64,000 nt of DNA from Chryseomicrobium sp. FSL W7-1435 (GCF_038595005.1 NZ_CP151997.1:930001-994000); one strand, 5' to 3'. Positions 52,830 to 62,309 are shown, counted from the first letter of the stretch. The notes: generated by a model not told the origin, from the sequence alone. A program made the numbers and translations.

Positions 52830-54100
52830 TGGCATTGTTGTTATTTGGTAGTTTTATCATTTTAATTTTCCTAGGTGTTCCGATTGCGTTTAGTTTAGGG
52901 CTCTCTTCTGTCATCTATTTAATCGTCGCTGACATTCCACTCACAATTCTCCCGCAGCGTATGTTCGGAGGATTGAACTCGTTTGTTCTTCTCTGTATCC
53001 CAGGATTTATCTTGGCAGGGAACTTGATGAATGCAGGTGGAATCACAGACCGTATTATCGGATTTGCTGACAACTTACTTGGTCGTGTTCGTGGTGGTCT
53101 TGGTCTAGCAAACGTTGGTGCTTCGATGGGCTTTGCCGGAATTTCAGGCACAGCACTTGCAGACACGGCGAGTATTGGATCAATTTTAATTCCTGCGATG
53201 AAAAAGCAAGGATACGGTGCTGGGTTCTCAGTGGCTGTTACAGCTTCTTCATCAACAATTGGTGCGATTATTCCACCATCACTCCCAATGATTATTGTTG
53301 GTACACTTGCTTCACTGTCTATCGGTGACTTGTTCTTAGCCGGAACGATTCCTGGAATTCTTCTTGGGCTTGGCCTCATGATTCCAACGTATATCATCTC
53401 GGTAAAACGAAATTATCCAAAAGGTGAAAAGAAATCATTGAAAGAAATCTGGAAGAGTTTCACAGGTGCATTCTGGGCACTCTTTATGACGTTTATCATC
53501 TTGTGGGGGATTTTAGGTGGGTACTTCACACCGACAGAAGCTGCAATTGTGGCTGTTATTTATGCATTTATTATCGGTATTTTTGTTTACAGAGAGTTGC
53601 CAATCAAGAAGATTCCAGAGATCATGTTGTCGACGATGACTTCAACGGCTGCCATCATGTTACTCGTTGGGTTTGCCAATCTCTTTGGATGGATCATGGT
53701 CGCTGAGCGGATTCCACAAATGGTCGCGGACGCGATTCTAGGCATTTCTACAAATGGTGTGGTCGTAATTCTTCTTATCATCGTCTTATTATTGTTCGTA
53801 GGTACGTTCATGGAGACGATTGCGGGTCTTGTCATCTTGTTCCCGGTATTACTACCTGTTGCCGTGGAAGTTGGAATGGATCCGATCCAGTTCGGGGTTA
53901 CAATGGTTCTTGCAATGATCATTGGAGTAGTGACGCCACCAGTAGGGGTCTGTCTGTTTGTCGCATCCCAGATAGGAAACGTCTCGATGGGACATGCCAC
54001 ACGAGAGTTGTTGCCATTCCTCTTAGTCAGCGTCATTGTGTTATTAATTGTGGCATTTGTACCGCAAGTCACGTTGTTCTTGCCAGGTCTATTTGAATAA
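52829..54100 (+). CDS. dctM: TRAP transporter large permease (DctM)
   Basis: A 423-residue permease with about twelve helices. Its blocks GLGLANVGASMGFAGISGTALADTASIGSI-like (about residue 90-115), SSSTIGAIIPPSLPMII and the late MIIGVVTPPVGVCLFVAS are the DctM hairpins that bind sodium and substrate. It works with DctP and DctQ for sodium-driven uptake. Translationally coupled to dctQ. Confidence 0.94.
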   Translation: MALLLFGSFIILIFLGVPIAFSLGLSSVIYLIVADIPLTILPQRMFGGLNSFVLLCIPGFILAGNLMNAGGITDRIIGFADNLLGRVRGGLGLANVGASMGFAGISGTALADTASIGSILIPAMKKQGYGAGFSVAVTASSSTIGAIIPPSLPMIIVGTLASLSIGDLFLAGTIPGILLGLGLMIPTYIISVKRNYPKGEKKSLKEIWKSFTGAFWALFMTFIILWGILGGYFTPTEAAIVAVIYAFIIGIFVYRELPIKKIPEIMLSTMTSTAAIMLLVGFANLFGWIMVAERIPQMVADAILGISTNGVVVILLIIVLLLFVGTFMETIAGLVILFPVLLPVAVEVGMDPIQFGVTMVLAMIIGVVTPPVGVCLFVASQIGNVSMGHATRELLPFLLVSVIVLLIVAFVPQVTLFLPGLFE

Positions 54101-54115
54101 GGAGGATACTCGCGT

Positions 54116-55135
54116 ATGAACGCTATTCAAGTAAAAGAAGCGTATGATCTTCGCGTAGCACAATTAGAAATGCCTACATTAAAAAATCCAACTGATGTTG
54201 TAGTGAAAGTAAAACGAGCTGGAATTTGTGGGTCAGATATGCATATTTATCACGGAACAAACCCGCTTGCTACATATCCCCGTATTTTAGGGCATGAAAT
54301 TGCTGGGGAAGTCGTCGAAGTAGGGTCAGATGTAGACGGACTAGTTGCCGGTGACCACGTAGTCGTTGAGCCAATCCGGTATTGCGGTACGTGCTATGCT
54401 TGCCGCAAAGGGCGTCCGAATGTATGTAAGGAGTTGTCGGTGTTTGGTGTCCATGAAGACGGGGGGATGCGCGAGTTTTTCGTCCTTCCTGCCCGCCAGC
54501 TCCATAAAGTGAATGCGGACTTGCCGTGGGAAGAAGTTGTTCTTGCCGAGCCGTATTCAATCGGAGCACAGGCCGTCTGGAGAGGCAATGTCGAGAGTGG
54601 TGACTTTGTCTTCATCCATGGATGCGGACCAATCGGAATCTGTATTTTGAAGATGGCAAAGCTTGCAGGTGCAACTGTGATGATGTCCGATCTCAAACAA
54701 GAGCGTCTTGCGTTTGCAAAAGCGAATGGTGCGGATTTTGTGGTCTCGCCATTAGAAGAAGATGTTCTGACGAAATTACTCGACGTGACAAACGGAGAAG
54801 GGGCAAACGTCGTCATTGATGCCGTGTGTTTACCACAGACCGTGGAGCAGTCCATTGATATGGCTTCAGTGGCTGGAACAATTGTTATCTTAGGATTTGA
54901 TGAACGTCCTTCGAACATTCCGCAACTGCCGGTCACGAAAAAAGAATTGACGATCGTAGGGTCTCGTTTGCAGACAAACCAGTTTGCGAAAGTGGTCCGA
55001 TTACTAAATGAAGGTAAGTTGAAAGAACAAGGGCTGATCACGCACCGCTTCTCAATTGAGCAAGCGCAACAAGCTTTCACCTTTGTTGAAAACAATCCAG
55101 ATACCGTTCGGAAAGCTTTGATTGAGTTTTCATAA
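54116..55135 (+). CDS. zinc-dependent alcohol dehydrogenase, L-gulonate 5-dehydrogenase/RspB-like
   Basis: A 339-residue MDR enzyme. The catalytic zinc site is [12 protein letters not shown] and GHEIAGEV; the structural zinc site has four cysteines ([15 protein letters not shown]); the NAD site is [18 protein letters not shown]. Enzymes of this type next to mannonate dehydratase genes oxidise L-gulonate to fructuronate, which would feed UxuB and UxuA here. AAGGAGGA precedes the ATG. Other polyol or aldonate substrates are possible. Confidence 0.83.
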   Translation: MNAIQVKEAYDLRVAQLEMPTLKNPTDVVVKVKRAGICGSDMHIYHGTNPLATYPRILGHEIAGEVVEVGSDVDGLVAGDHVVVEPIRYCGTCYACRKGRPNVCKELSVFGVHEDGGMREFFVLPARQLHKVNADLPWEEVVLAEPYSIGAQAVWRGNVESGDFVFIHGCGPIGICILKMAKLAGATVMMSDLKQERLAFAKANGADFVVSPLEEDVLTKLLDVTNGEGANVVIDAVCLPQTVEQSIDMASVAGTIVILGFDERPSNIPQLPVTKKELTIVGSRLQTNQFAKVVRLLNEGKLKEQGLITHRFSIEQAQQAFTFVENNPDTVRKALIEFS

Positions 55136-55152
55136 CTGAGAGGAGGCAGACC

Positions 55153-55785
55153 ATGGTAGCGAAGTATGAAACATTAGCAAAACTAAAAGAATTAAAAGTA
55201 GTTGCTGTCATACGCGGGGCATCATCGCAAGAGGCGATTGACGTATCTCGTGCAGCAGTAGCAGGCGGTTTGAAAGCCATTGAAGTGACGTATACAACAC
55301 CGAATGTTGCGGAGGCTTTTCGTGCACTTCAAGATGAGGACTGTCTAGTTGGCGCTGGAACGGTCTTAGATTCAGAGACTGCAAGACACGCGATTTTGCA
55401 CGGTGCACAGTTTGTCGTGAGCCCGCACTTCAATCCGGAAATCAGCGTAGTGTGTAACCGCTATGCAGTCCCTTATTTGCCAGGCTGTTTGACGATTAAA
55501 GAAATGATTGAGGCAGCCGAATACGGACACGAAGTCATCAAGTTGTTCCCAGCGAATAACTTTGAGCCATCCTTTATCGGTGCAGTCAACGGCCCACTTC
55601 CGCACCTACATATCATGCCAACAGGTGGCGTCAATCTAACATCGGCACGTTCTTGGTTAGACGCAGGTGCGTTTGCAGTCGGCGTCGGAAGTGACTTAAC
55701 GAAAGCGTACCGCTCGGGTGGTGCGCAAGCAGTTACAGACCTTGCCAAAGAATATATGGCGGCAACTTCTAAGGAGGGTGAATGA
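55153..55785 (+). CDS. eda: KDPG/KHG aldolase
   Basis: A 210-residue class I aldolase with VVAVIRGASSQEAIDVS, the GAGTVLDSETA block, SPHFNPEI, and the Schiff-base lysine in HEVIKLFPANNF. It splits 2-keto-3-deoxy-6-phosphogluconate to pyruvate and glyceraldehyde-3-phosphate, the last step of the uronate route. GAGAGGAGG precedes the ATG. Its stop lies four bases before the uxuA start. Confidence 0.93.
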   Translation: MVAKYETLAKLKELKVVAVIRGASSQEAIDVSRAAVAGGLKAIEVTYTTPNVAEAFRALQDEDCLVGAGTVLDSETARHAILHGAQFVVSPHFNPEISVVCNRYAVPYLPGCLTIKEMIEAAEYGHEVIKLFPANNFEPSFIGAVNGPLPHLHIMPTGGVNLTSARSWLDAGAFAVGVGSDLTKAYRSGGAQAVTDLAKEYMAATSKEGE

Positions 55786-55789
55786 AGCG

Positions 55790-56860
55790 ATGAATATGAC
55801 GTGGCGGTGGTATGGTCGTGGAAACGATCAGATTACTTTAGAACACATAAAACAAATTCCAAACGTAAAAGGCATTGTATGGGCACTTCACAATAAAGCA
55901 GCTGGCGAAGTATGGCCACTTGAAGAAATCAAAAGTGAAGTCGACTACATTCGTTCGCACGGATTCCACGCTGACGTTGTGGAGAGCGTAAATATTCACG
56001 ATGCCATCAAGATTGGTTCCCCGGACAGAGATACGTATATCGAGAACTACAAACAGACGATTCGTCATCTAGGACAAGTTGGCGTAAAAGTCATTTGCTA
56101 CAACTTCATGCCAGTGTTTGACTGGACACGTACGGATTTGTATCATCCGCTTCCGGACGGTTCTACTGCACTCTTTTATGAAAAGAGCAAAGTACATGAC
56201 ATCGAGCCTGCAGAGTTAATTGAAAAAATTGCTAGCTCTACGAAAATGACAATGCCAGGCTGGGAACCGGAACGACTTTCAAAGATTCAAGAGCTATTTG
56301 ATGCCTATGCAGACGTCACAGAAGATGACTTGTGGGAAAACTTAGCGTACTTCTTGAATGCAATTCTTCCTGTTTGTGAAGAAGAAGATATTCAAATGGC
56401 GATTCATCCGGATGATCCACCATGGTCCATCTTTGGTTTGCCACGTATCATGACGAGCGGCGACAGTTTGAAGCGTTTACTCGAGATTTCCGATTCCAAA
56501 GCAAATGGCATCACGTTCTGTACAGGTTCACTTGGTGCAAATCCTTCTAATGATATGGTAGCACTTGCGCATCAGTTCTTGGCACGCTCACCTTTCTCAC
56601 ATTTACGCAACGTTAAGATTTATGAGAACGGAGACTTCATCGAAACGTCTCATTTTACATCAGACGGTTCTGTTGATCTAACAAATGTTGTGCGTGAAAT
56701 GGCAGATCAAGGTTTCACGGGTTACGTGCGTCCAGATCATGGGCGTCATTTATGGAATGAGGAAGGTCGTCCAGGTTACGGTTTATACGACCGCGCGCTT
56801 GGCGTCATGTATTTGAATGGTCTCTGGGATGCGTATCAAGCGCGGAAGCAGGAGGTCTAA
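55790..56860 (+). CDS. uxuA: mannonate dehydratase
   Basis: A 356-residue UxuA-family TIM-barrel protein (MTWRWYGRGNDQITLEHIKQ, VVESVNIHDAIKIG, CYNFMPVFDWTRTDL, metal-binding MAIHPDDPPWSIFGLPR, GYVRPDHGRHLW). It dehydrates D-mannonate to 2-keto-3-deoxygluconate. I take ATG 55790 after AAGGAGG; an in-frame GTG at 55778 overlaps the ribosome site. The open frame continues upstream inside eda and is not coding there. Confidence 0.94.
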   Translation: MNMTWRWYGRGNDQITLEHIKQIPNVKGIVWALHNKAAGEVWPLEEIKSEVDYIRSHGFHADVVESVNIHDAIKIGSPDRDTYIENYKQTIRHLGQVGVKVICYNFMPVFDWTRTDLYHPLPDGSTALFYEKSKVHDIEPAELIEKIASSTKMTMPGWEPERLSKIQELFDAYADVTEDDLWENLAYFLNAILPVCEEEDIQMAIHPDDPPWSIFGLPRIMTSGDSLKRLLEISDSKANGITFCTGSLGANPSNDMVALAHQFLARSPFSHLRNVKIYENGDFIETSHFTSDGSVDLTNVVREMADQGFTGYVRPDHGRHLWNEEGRPGYGLYDRALGVMYLNGLWDAYQARKQEV

Positions 56861-56862
56861 CC

Positions 56863-57696
56863 ATGTACAAGCATGAAAATTTAAGAGGCCGCACTGCTGT
56901 CATAACAGGTGGAAGTGGCGTTTTATGTTCTGCCATGGCAAAAGAACTTGCAAAACAAGGCGTTCGTATTGCGCTCGTCAACCGTACGATTGAAAAAGGG
57001 CAGGTTATTGCCGATGAAATTCGAGCGTCGGGTGGGGATGCGGTTGCTTATTCTGCAGACGTTTTGGACCGGGCATCTCTTGAAGCTGTTCGCGACCAAG
57101 TGATCTCTGCGTTTGGACAAGTAGATATTTTGATCACGGGAGCTGGTGGTAATCAACCGGCCGCTACTACGACGAACGAGGTATTTGGAGAAGGCGATGC
57201 CACGCAATCATTTTTCGATATGGATGCCCAAGCTTTTTCTAAAGTGTTCGACTTAAATTTTACAGGCACATTTTTAACTTCTCAAGTATTCGGAAAAGAG
57301 TTGCTAAAGTCTGATAACCCTGTCATCTTGAATATTTCTTCGATGAGTGCGTATTCGCCGATGACCAAAGTTCCTGCTTACAGTGCTGCAAAAGCATCTA
57401 TTAACAATTTCACGATGTGGATGGCTGTTCATTTTGCGGAAGCAGGCCTGCGCGTCAACGCCCTTGCACCAGGCTTCTTCTTGACCGAGCAAAATCGTAA
57501 GCTTTTAACAACTGAAGATGGAAGTTTGACAGAACGTTCACATAAGATAATGACGCATACGCCAATGCGCCGGTTTGGTAACCCTGAAGATTTGATTGGA
57601 ACGATGCTCTGGCTTGTCGATGAGTCTTATTCTGGCTTCGTCACAGGAGTAACTGTACCTGTCGATGGCGGCTTCATGGCCTATTCGGGAGTCTAG
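56863..57696 (+). CDS. uxuB: SDR-type D-mannonate oxidoreductase (fructuronate reductase)
   Basis: A 277-residue short-chain dehydrogenase with TAVITGGSGVLCSAMAKEL (NAD site), ITGAGGNQPAAT, NISSMSAYSPMTKVPAYSAAKA (Ser-Tyr-Lys) and LAPGFFLTEQNR. The NQPAATT and F-x-M-D insert are typical of the SDR-type UxuB of Bacillales, which interconverts fructuronate and mannonate. It starts two bases after the uxuA stop. Confidence in SDR is high; in the substrate, good. Confidence 0.88.
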   Translation: MYKHENLRGRTAVITGGSGVLCSAMAKELAKQGVRIALVNRTIEKGQVIADEIRASGGDAVAYSADVLDRASLEAVRDQVISAFGQVDILITGAGGNQPAATTTNEVFGEGDATQSFFDMDAQAFSKVFDLNFTGTFLTSQVFGKELLKSDNPVILNISSMSAYSPMTKVPAYSAAKASINNFTMWMAVHFAEAGLRVNALAPGFFLTEQNRKLLTTEDGSLTERSHKIMTHTPMRRFGNPEDLIGTMLWLVDESYSGFVTGVTVPVDGGFMAYSGV

Positions 57697-57698
57697 TT

Positions 57699-58331
57699 TT
57701 GAGACTCCAATTGGCTCTTGACCGCCTGACACGTGAAGAGTGTTTTTCATTGATTCAAGAAACTGCTGAGTTCGTTGATATCGTTGAAATTGGAACTGGT
57801 GTCATCAAAGAATACGGGATGGCAATTGTGCGAGACATTCATAAGCAATTTCCAGATAAACCTCTCTTAGCAGACATGAAAACATGCGATGCAGGTAGAC
57901 ACGAAGCGTACCAAGCATTTGGAGCCGGTGCAACTTTCGTTACTGCAATGGCATTTGCCGCGGACCAAACAATTAAAGATATGTTACTTGTTGCGAAAGA
58001 GTTTGACGGCGAAGTCGTTATCGACCTTTTAAATTGTTCGGATCCCGACAGAGTTCGATCACTTTATGAGCTCGGTGCACGTCATTTCTGTCTTCATATC
58101 GGCAAAGACATGCAATCTAAAGGTGACACTTCCGTTCTTGCACAGTTCAATTTAGTAAGTGGTTTAGATGACGGAACTATCTACATAGCAGGTGGTATCA
58201 CCTTAGAAAGTGCTGGTCGTATTGACCATAGACTTATCGATGTAGCTATAGTGGGAAGTGGAATAACCGCTGCAGATAATCCGCGGGCTGCGGCTAAGTC
58301 AATTCACAGTGTAATAAAGAGTAAATCCTAG
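57699..58331 (+). CDS. hxlA: 3-hexulose-6-phosphate synthase-like / OMPDC-superfamily enzyme
   Basis: A 210-residue TIM-barrel protein starting RLQLALDRLTREECFSL. It has VDIVEIGTGVIKEYG and the superfamily catalytic D-x-K-x-x-D in LADMKTCDAG, and later DVAIVGSGITAADNP (phosphate site). It could be HxlA (formaldehyde with ribulose-5-phosphate) or a 3-keto-L-gulonate-6-phosphate decarboxylase, which belongs to the same superfamily. Start is TTG two bases after the uxuB stop. It is the last gene of the operon. Confidence 0.8.
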   Translation: MRLQLALDRLTREECFSLIQETAEFVDIVEIGTGVIKEYGMAIVRDIHKQFPDKPLLADMKTCDAGRHEAYQAFGAGATFVTAMAFAADQTIKDMLLVAKEFDGEVVIDLLNCSDPDRVRSLYELGARHFCLHIGKDMQSKGDTSVLAQFNLVSGLDDGTIYIAGGITLESAGRIDHRLIDVAIVGSGITAADNPRAAAKSIHSVIKSKS

Positions 58332-58431
58332 ATAACTATGTAACCCAGTAGGTGGCAGGTATTGTATGGTGATATTCTCGTTTAAATAATTGGCGTATCA
58401 AGAGGTATTACAATGCAATTTAGAAACAAAC

Positions 58432-58463
58432 GAGCAACTCCGCTGAGGCGGGGTTGCTTTTGT
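58432..58463 (+). terminator. rho-independent terminator ending the sugar-acid operon
   Basis: GAGCAACTCCGC TGAG GCGGGGTTGC followed by TTTT. It is nearly the same as the terminator before array B. Confidence 0.85.
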
Positions 58464-58515
58464 ATTTAGTTTTTGGATTGTGCCTTTTTCAATTGAAATC
58501 GGTTGTAAATATAGT

Positions 58516-59152
58516 ATTCGTCGCTCTAATTGGATTTTACGTCGCTGTAATTTCTGCTTTCTTCGCTTTCATCGAGATTTGCGTCGCTCGATCGTGGAGA
58601 CAAGGTCCTATCGTCGCTCTAATTGGATTTTACGTCGCTGTAATTCCGCAATCGACGCCTTAATGAGTCTTTGCGTCGCTGAATCAAGGGGACAGGGCTC
58701 TTTCGTCGCTCAAATTGAATTTTACGTCGCTGTAATTTCCGCAATCGACGCTCTAGCCAAGTATTGCGTCGCTCGATCGTGGAGACAAGGTCCTTTCGTC
58801 GCTCTAGTGGAATTTTGCGTCGCTGTAATTTCCGCAATCGACGCTCTAGCCAAGTGTTGCGTCGCTGAATCAAGGGGACAGGGCTCTTTCGTCGCTCTAG
58901 TGGAATTTTGCGTCGCTGTAATTTCCGCAATCGACGCCTTAATGAGTCTTTGCGTCGCTAAATCAAGGGGACAGGGCTCTTTCGTCGCTCTAGTGGAATT
59001 TTACGTCGCTGTACTTTCCGCATTCGACGCCTTAATGAGGGTTTGCGTCGCTGAATCAAGGTGACAGGGCTCTTTCGTCGCTCAAATGGAATTTGGCGTC
59101 GCTGTACTTTCCGCATTCGACGCTCTAGCCAAGTATTGCGTCGCTGAAGAGC
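58516..59152. repeat. 93-bp CGTCGCT tandem repeat, array C (about seven units)
   Basis: TCGTCGCT unit starts lie at 58518, 58611, 58703, 58796, 58889, 58982 and 59075, a spacing of 92 or 93 bp. Each unit contains four CGTCGCT-like motifs (TCGTCGCT, ACGTCGCTGTA, TCGACGC, GCGTCGCT). Units alternate between two variants, with GATCGTGGAGACAAGG or GAATCAAGGGGACAGGG linkers. From 59153 to 59471 I see no gene; the M20 start follows. Confidence 0.92.
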
Positions 59153-59471
59153 TAAACTCAAGGGTTTTAGACTCCGAAGTACGAGAAATCCACTTTTAAG
59201 TGTGGTACTGAAAAAATGAACTTGATCCTATTTCCACAACCCTAAAGACCGGTCTTGAAACCACTGGGCTGGTCGTTTTGAGAGTAAAACGAGTTTTCCG
59301 GAAGAGGAAATCGGGGAAAGATGTATAAGGGACTGCCTATATTTAGAAGCAATAAAAACGGATCTATATTAAAATAGAACTAGTTTCTAGTAGGAATTCA
59401 CATTATTATAAGAGTACTAATAAAAATAGTAACTACTAACAACAAGAATCAAGTGATTGAGGTGAAATAGA

Positions 59472-60602
59472 ATGGAGTATTTCAGAACGTACTTACCTGA
59501 GATGTTAGAAAAGTTGGAAAGCATCGTCAATATCGATAGTGGTTCTAGATACAAAGCTGGTGTGGATGAAGTGGGAAGACGACTCGGTGAAGAGTATAAG
59601 AAACTGGGGTTCACTGTGGACGTTCATGAAAACAAGAAGCTCGGCAACAATTTAGTCATTCGACATCGAGAGGCTGCCGACCCGAAAGTGTTACTGATTG
59701 CGCATATGGATACCGTGTTTCCACAAGGTACGGCCAAAGAACGCCCGTTTCATATCAAAGGCGACTATGCGTATGGGCCGGGTGTTGCTGACATGAAAGC
59801 CAGTCAGATTAGTCTGCTGTATGCGATGAAATTTATTCATCAAACCGAGCCGGAAACATTACACAATGTGGTGATCATATTAAATGCGGATGAAGAGATT
59901 GGTTCTCGTACGTCTCGCAAATTGATTGAGAAATGGAGTCGTACTGTCGACTATGCACTTGTGATGGAGCCTGCTCGAAAGGATGGCTCTGTCGTTTCGT
60001 CTCGTCGTGGTGGCGGCCGTTATATCATGCGTGTTCAAGGAAAATCAGCTCATTCCGGAGTGGCGCCTCAAGACGGCATCAGTGCGATTCAGGAACTGGC
60101 TTACAAAATCACCAAGCTTAATAAGCTTACTGATCATGCCAAGGGTATTTCGGTTAGCGTCGGGAGAATAGAGGGTGGCAAATCAATCAATGTCATTCCG
60201 GATTCTGCGACTGGGTACATCGATATTCGTGTCCAGACGAAGAAGCAGGGGCGCGAAGTAATGGAACAAATCGAGGAGATTGGTGCAAAACCAGATTTGG
60301 AAGGCACGAGTATTGATTTAGAAGGCGGCATCAATCGACCGCCAATGGAGTTCAATGCAAAGAACAAAAATCTGCTTGAAATCATTCAGTCGGTGGGGGA
60401 GAAACACGGGATTACCGTCACCAACACTCATACTGGTGGTGGCTCAGATGCCTCGTTCCCTTCCTATATGGGAGTGGCGACAATCGACGGCATGGGACCT
60501 ATTGGTGATAAACTTCACAACGAAGGCGAAAATATTCTGGTCTCGTCTATACCAGAGCGTACTTTGCTGTTGGCGGAGACGATTCGAGAGTTGTCGAGAT
60601 AG
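59472..60602 (+). CDS. M20-family metallopeptidase (glutamate carboxypeptidase-like)
   Basis: A 376-residue zinc peptidase with LLIAHMDTVFP (His and Asp ligands), GPGVADMKASQ (bridging Asp), LNADEEIGS (Glu pair), the lid domain QGKSAHSGVAPQDGISAI, and the late GGSDASF and LHNEGE ligands. This is the CPG2-like subgroup that removes C-terminal glutamate from folates or peptides. No signal peptide, so cytosolic. TTGAGGTGA precedes the ATG. Stand-alone between array C and an IS4 element. Confidence 0.9.
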   Translation: MEYFRTYLPEMLEKLESIVNIDSGSRYKAGVDEVGRRLGEEYKKLGFTVDVHENKKLGNNLVIRHREAADPKVLLIAHMDTVFPQGTAKERPFHIKGDYAYGPGVADMKASQISLLYAMKFIHQTEPETLHNVVIILNADEEIGSRTSRKLIEKWSRTVDYALVMEPARKDGSVVSSRRGGGRYIMRVQGKSAHSGVAPQDGISAIQELAYKITKLNKLTDHAKGISVSVGRIEGGKSINVIPDSATGYIDIRVQTKKQGREVMEQIEEIGAKPDLEGTSIDLEGGINRPPMEFNAKNKNLLEIIQSVGEKHGITVTNTHTGGGSDASFPSYMGVATIDGMGPIGDKLHNEGENILVSSIPERTLLLAETIRELSR

Positions 60603-60642
60603 GTTTTTAGGGGTATCAGTTTTATAAACGATAGGGGGTACC

Positions 60643-62147
60643 CACTAGCGTTGCACGAATTGAAATAAATATTTAAATAGTAAAATAATTGAAGCGATTT
60701 TTTTGCTTTTAGATTAAAAAAAGGAACAGGGGTCTAAAAGTTAGTCAGTTCCCATTTTTTAACTATTATGATTTGGTGTTTCTTTGACTCTTTTTGGACT
60801 CAAAATGTTCTTTGGACAAGGGACGGACGGCTACTGCGAAGCCTCCGTAGTCAATCTTCTTCTCTGTTCGAACAGTGATCTTTTGTCTTCCACGACTTGG
60901 TTTTTTGACTCTCAAAAGCCATTCCCTTAGGGAATGTATCGATCGAAACAGAAAAGTCCTTATTTTTCGGAAGAAGCTCCATGTCGTCTTATCACTTGCT
61001 TCTGCTACATGCATGATTTCTGCCAGTGCGTATGTGATGAGAGAAATATAGAGCTGATTCCAAATTCCGGTCGGTGAGAACGATAGAATATGATCGAACT
61101 TCACATGCTGCTTGATCCATTTGAAAAAGAGCTCGACCTGCCATCGTGACTTGTAAACATCTAGAACCTCCTGTTCAGTCAAGTCCAAACGACTTGTCAT
61201 CAAGTGGTAGACACTTCCTTTATCATCTACGAACTCAATGTACCGTAACGGTTTTTTATGTGTCTTCATTGACACTTTCTCATTCCTCAGCACCTGTGGG
61301 TGCTGGGGAGCATATGAGATAAGGGTCTCAAAAGTAAACTTATATTGCACTCGGACGACAAAATCGATTCCCCGTTCGAGCCAACCGCCCATCTTGGTTT
61401 TGTGCCCGTAGCCACGGTCCATCACGTAGAGAGTGTCGTTGTCTGTCACGAGATGATTCACCATCTCGATATCCGAGATGTTTCCAGTAGACATCATTAC
61501 CTTCTCGGGATAGATGCTGTTGGCATTGGCCACTGCAACTTTCACATGCATCTTTACTCCAGCGCTGTCTTTCGAGATAGCGGCCCATTTCATTGTCTGA
61601 ACAGGTACCTTGATATGTGTACCATCGATGATACTCAACATACCAACCCGCTCGAGAGGGCCACTTCGATTTTTTTGGAATCGCCAATAAGTATCGGCAA
61701 TTCGATGAAAAAGGTCCGCTAGATGATAGGTATTCAAATCGCGCAGGCGTCGACTAAACTGCGACGGGCTGAACGAATTGATCCCGAGAAGTTGTTGAAG
61801 CTCTGGATTGGCCGCGAGGCCATCTGCCATTTCACGATAAGAGTCCCATTTTGAGAGCTTTGCTGTAATGAAAAACTTTACAAGGTCTAAATCGCATATC
61901 TTTTGGTTCCGATAATTCCAGATGATATCCGCCAAAATATTAGTCGGTAGATAACTGAGGTATTGACGTAGTGTGGTTTCTTGGTCTACACTTTTCATGA
62001 GCTACTCCTTTTGTAAGTGTTGGGAACTGACCAAGTTTCCTACTCCTTACAATAGGAGTTTTTCTTTTTTTGAGCAAGATATATAAACGAATAAAAGATG
62101 AATATTTAAGTGTAATTCCAGCATATTACAGTCATGCAACGCTAGTG
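60643..62147 (-). mobile_element. IS4-family insertion sequence, complete
   Basis: The 1505-bp element has terminal inverted repeats CACTAGCGTTGCAYGA (13 perfect bases) and one transposase gene. A second, inner inverted pair (TTAGTCAGTTCCCA at 60741 and TGGGAACTGACCAA at 62021) flanks the gene. It has inserted at the edge of a REP2 palindrome. Confidence 0.9.
60766..61998 (-). CDS. IS4-family transposase
   Basis: A 410-residue DDE transposase with LSIIDGTHIKVP (first Asp), YVMDRGYGHKTKM (second Asp) and the Y-(2)-R-(3)-E-(6)-K motif in YKSRWQVELFFKWIKQH. The N terminus (PTNILADIIWNYRNQKICDLDL) is the DUF4372-like domain. The start ATG has AAAAGGAGTA upstream. Appears intact. Confidence 0.93.
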   Translation of the reverse strand: MKSVDQETTLRQYLSYLPTNILADIIWNYRNQKICDLDLVKFFITAKLSKWDSYREMADGLAANPELQQLLGINSFSPSQFSRRLRDLNTYHLADLFHRIADTYWRFQKNRSGPLERVGMLSIIDGTHIKVPVQTMKWAAISKDSAGVKMHVKVAVANANSIYPEKVMMSTGNISDIEMVNHLVTDNDTLYVMDRGYGHKTKMGGWLERGIDFVVRVQYKFTFETLISYAPQHPQVLRNEKVSMKTHKKPLRYIEFVDDKGSVYHLMTSRLDLTEQEVLDVYKSRWQVELFFKWIKQHVKFDHILSFSPTGIWNQLYISLITYALAEIMHVAEASDKTTWSFFRKIRTFLFRSIHSLREWLLRVKKPSRGRQKITVRTEKKIDYGGFAVAVRPLSKEHFESKKSQRNTKS

Positions 62148-62151
62148 AGGG

Positions 62152-62279
62152 GGTACCTGTGCGCTGAACTATTCAATACAATTTGCATAAACGAAGGAGC
62201 AACCGCGACACCATGCGGTTGCTCCTTATTTTTTATGCAATTGTCGTGCATAGTCAGAATTGTTCAGCGCACAGGTACC
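62152..62279. repeat. REP2 palindromic element, copy a (128 bp)
   Basis: Outer arms GGTACCTGTGCGCTGAAC and GTTCAGCGCACAGGTACC are exactly complementary. Inside is a second hairpin, AAGGAGCAACCGC/GCGGTTGCTCCTT, followed by ATTTTTT like a terminator. It lies 30 bp beyond the 3' end of RAYT2. Confidence 0.92.
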
Positions 62280-62309
62280 TTAGAGGGAAATAATGGAAAT
62301 CCCACTATT

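Larger units (their letters stand above)
60633..62157. repeat. 10-bp target duplication of the IS4 element
   Basis: AGGGGGTACC occurs at 60633-60642 and 62148-62157, directly bordering the element. The right copy is also the start of REP2 copy a (GGTACCTGTGCGC). Confidence 0.88.

Noticed and set aside
53587-54072. Long antisense frames over dctM, the Zn dehydrogenase and other operon genes
   Set aside because: Typical shadows in GC-richer coding sequence; no start signals and no family match.
58516-59152. CRISPR array
   Set aside because: Units are tandem and contiguous with no unique spacers, no 25-40 bp repeat-spacer alternation, and no cas genes nearby.
58480-59161. Long open frames on both strands across array C encoding Arg/Lys-rich or Ala/Val-rich repeat peptides
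   Set aside because: The 93-bp period keeps frames open on any strand. There is no ribosome binding site, and the same artefact appears in array B; the arrays lie after terminators.
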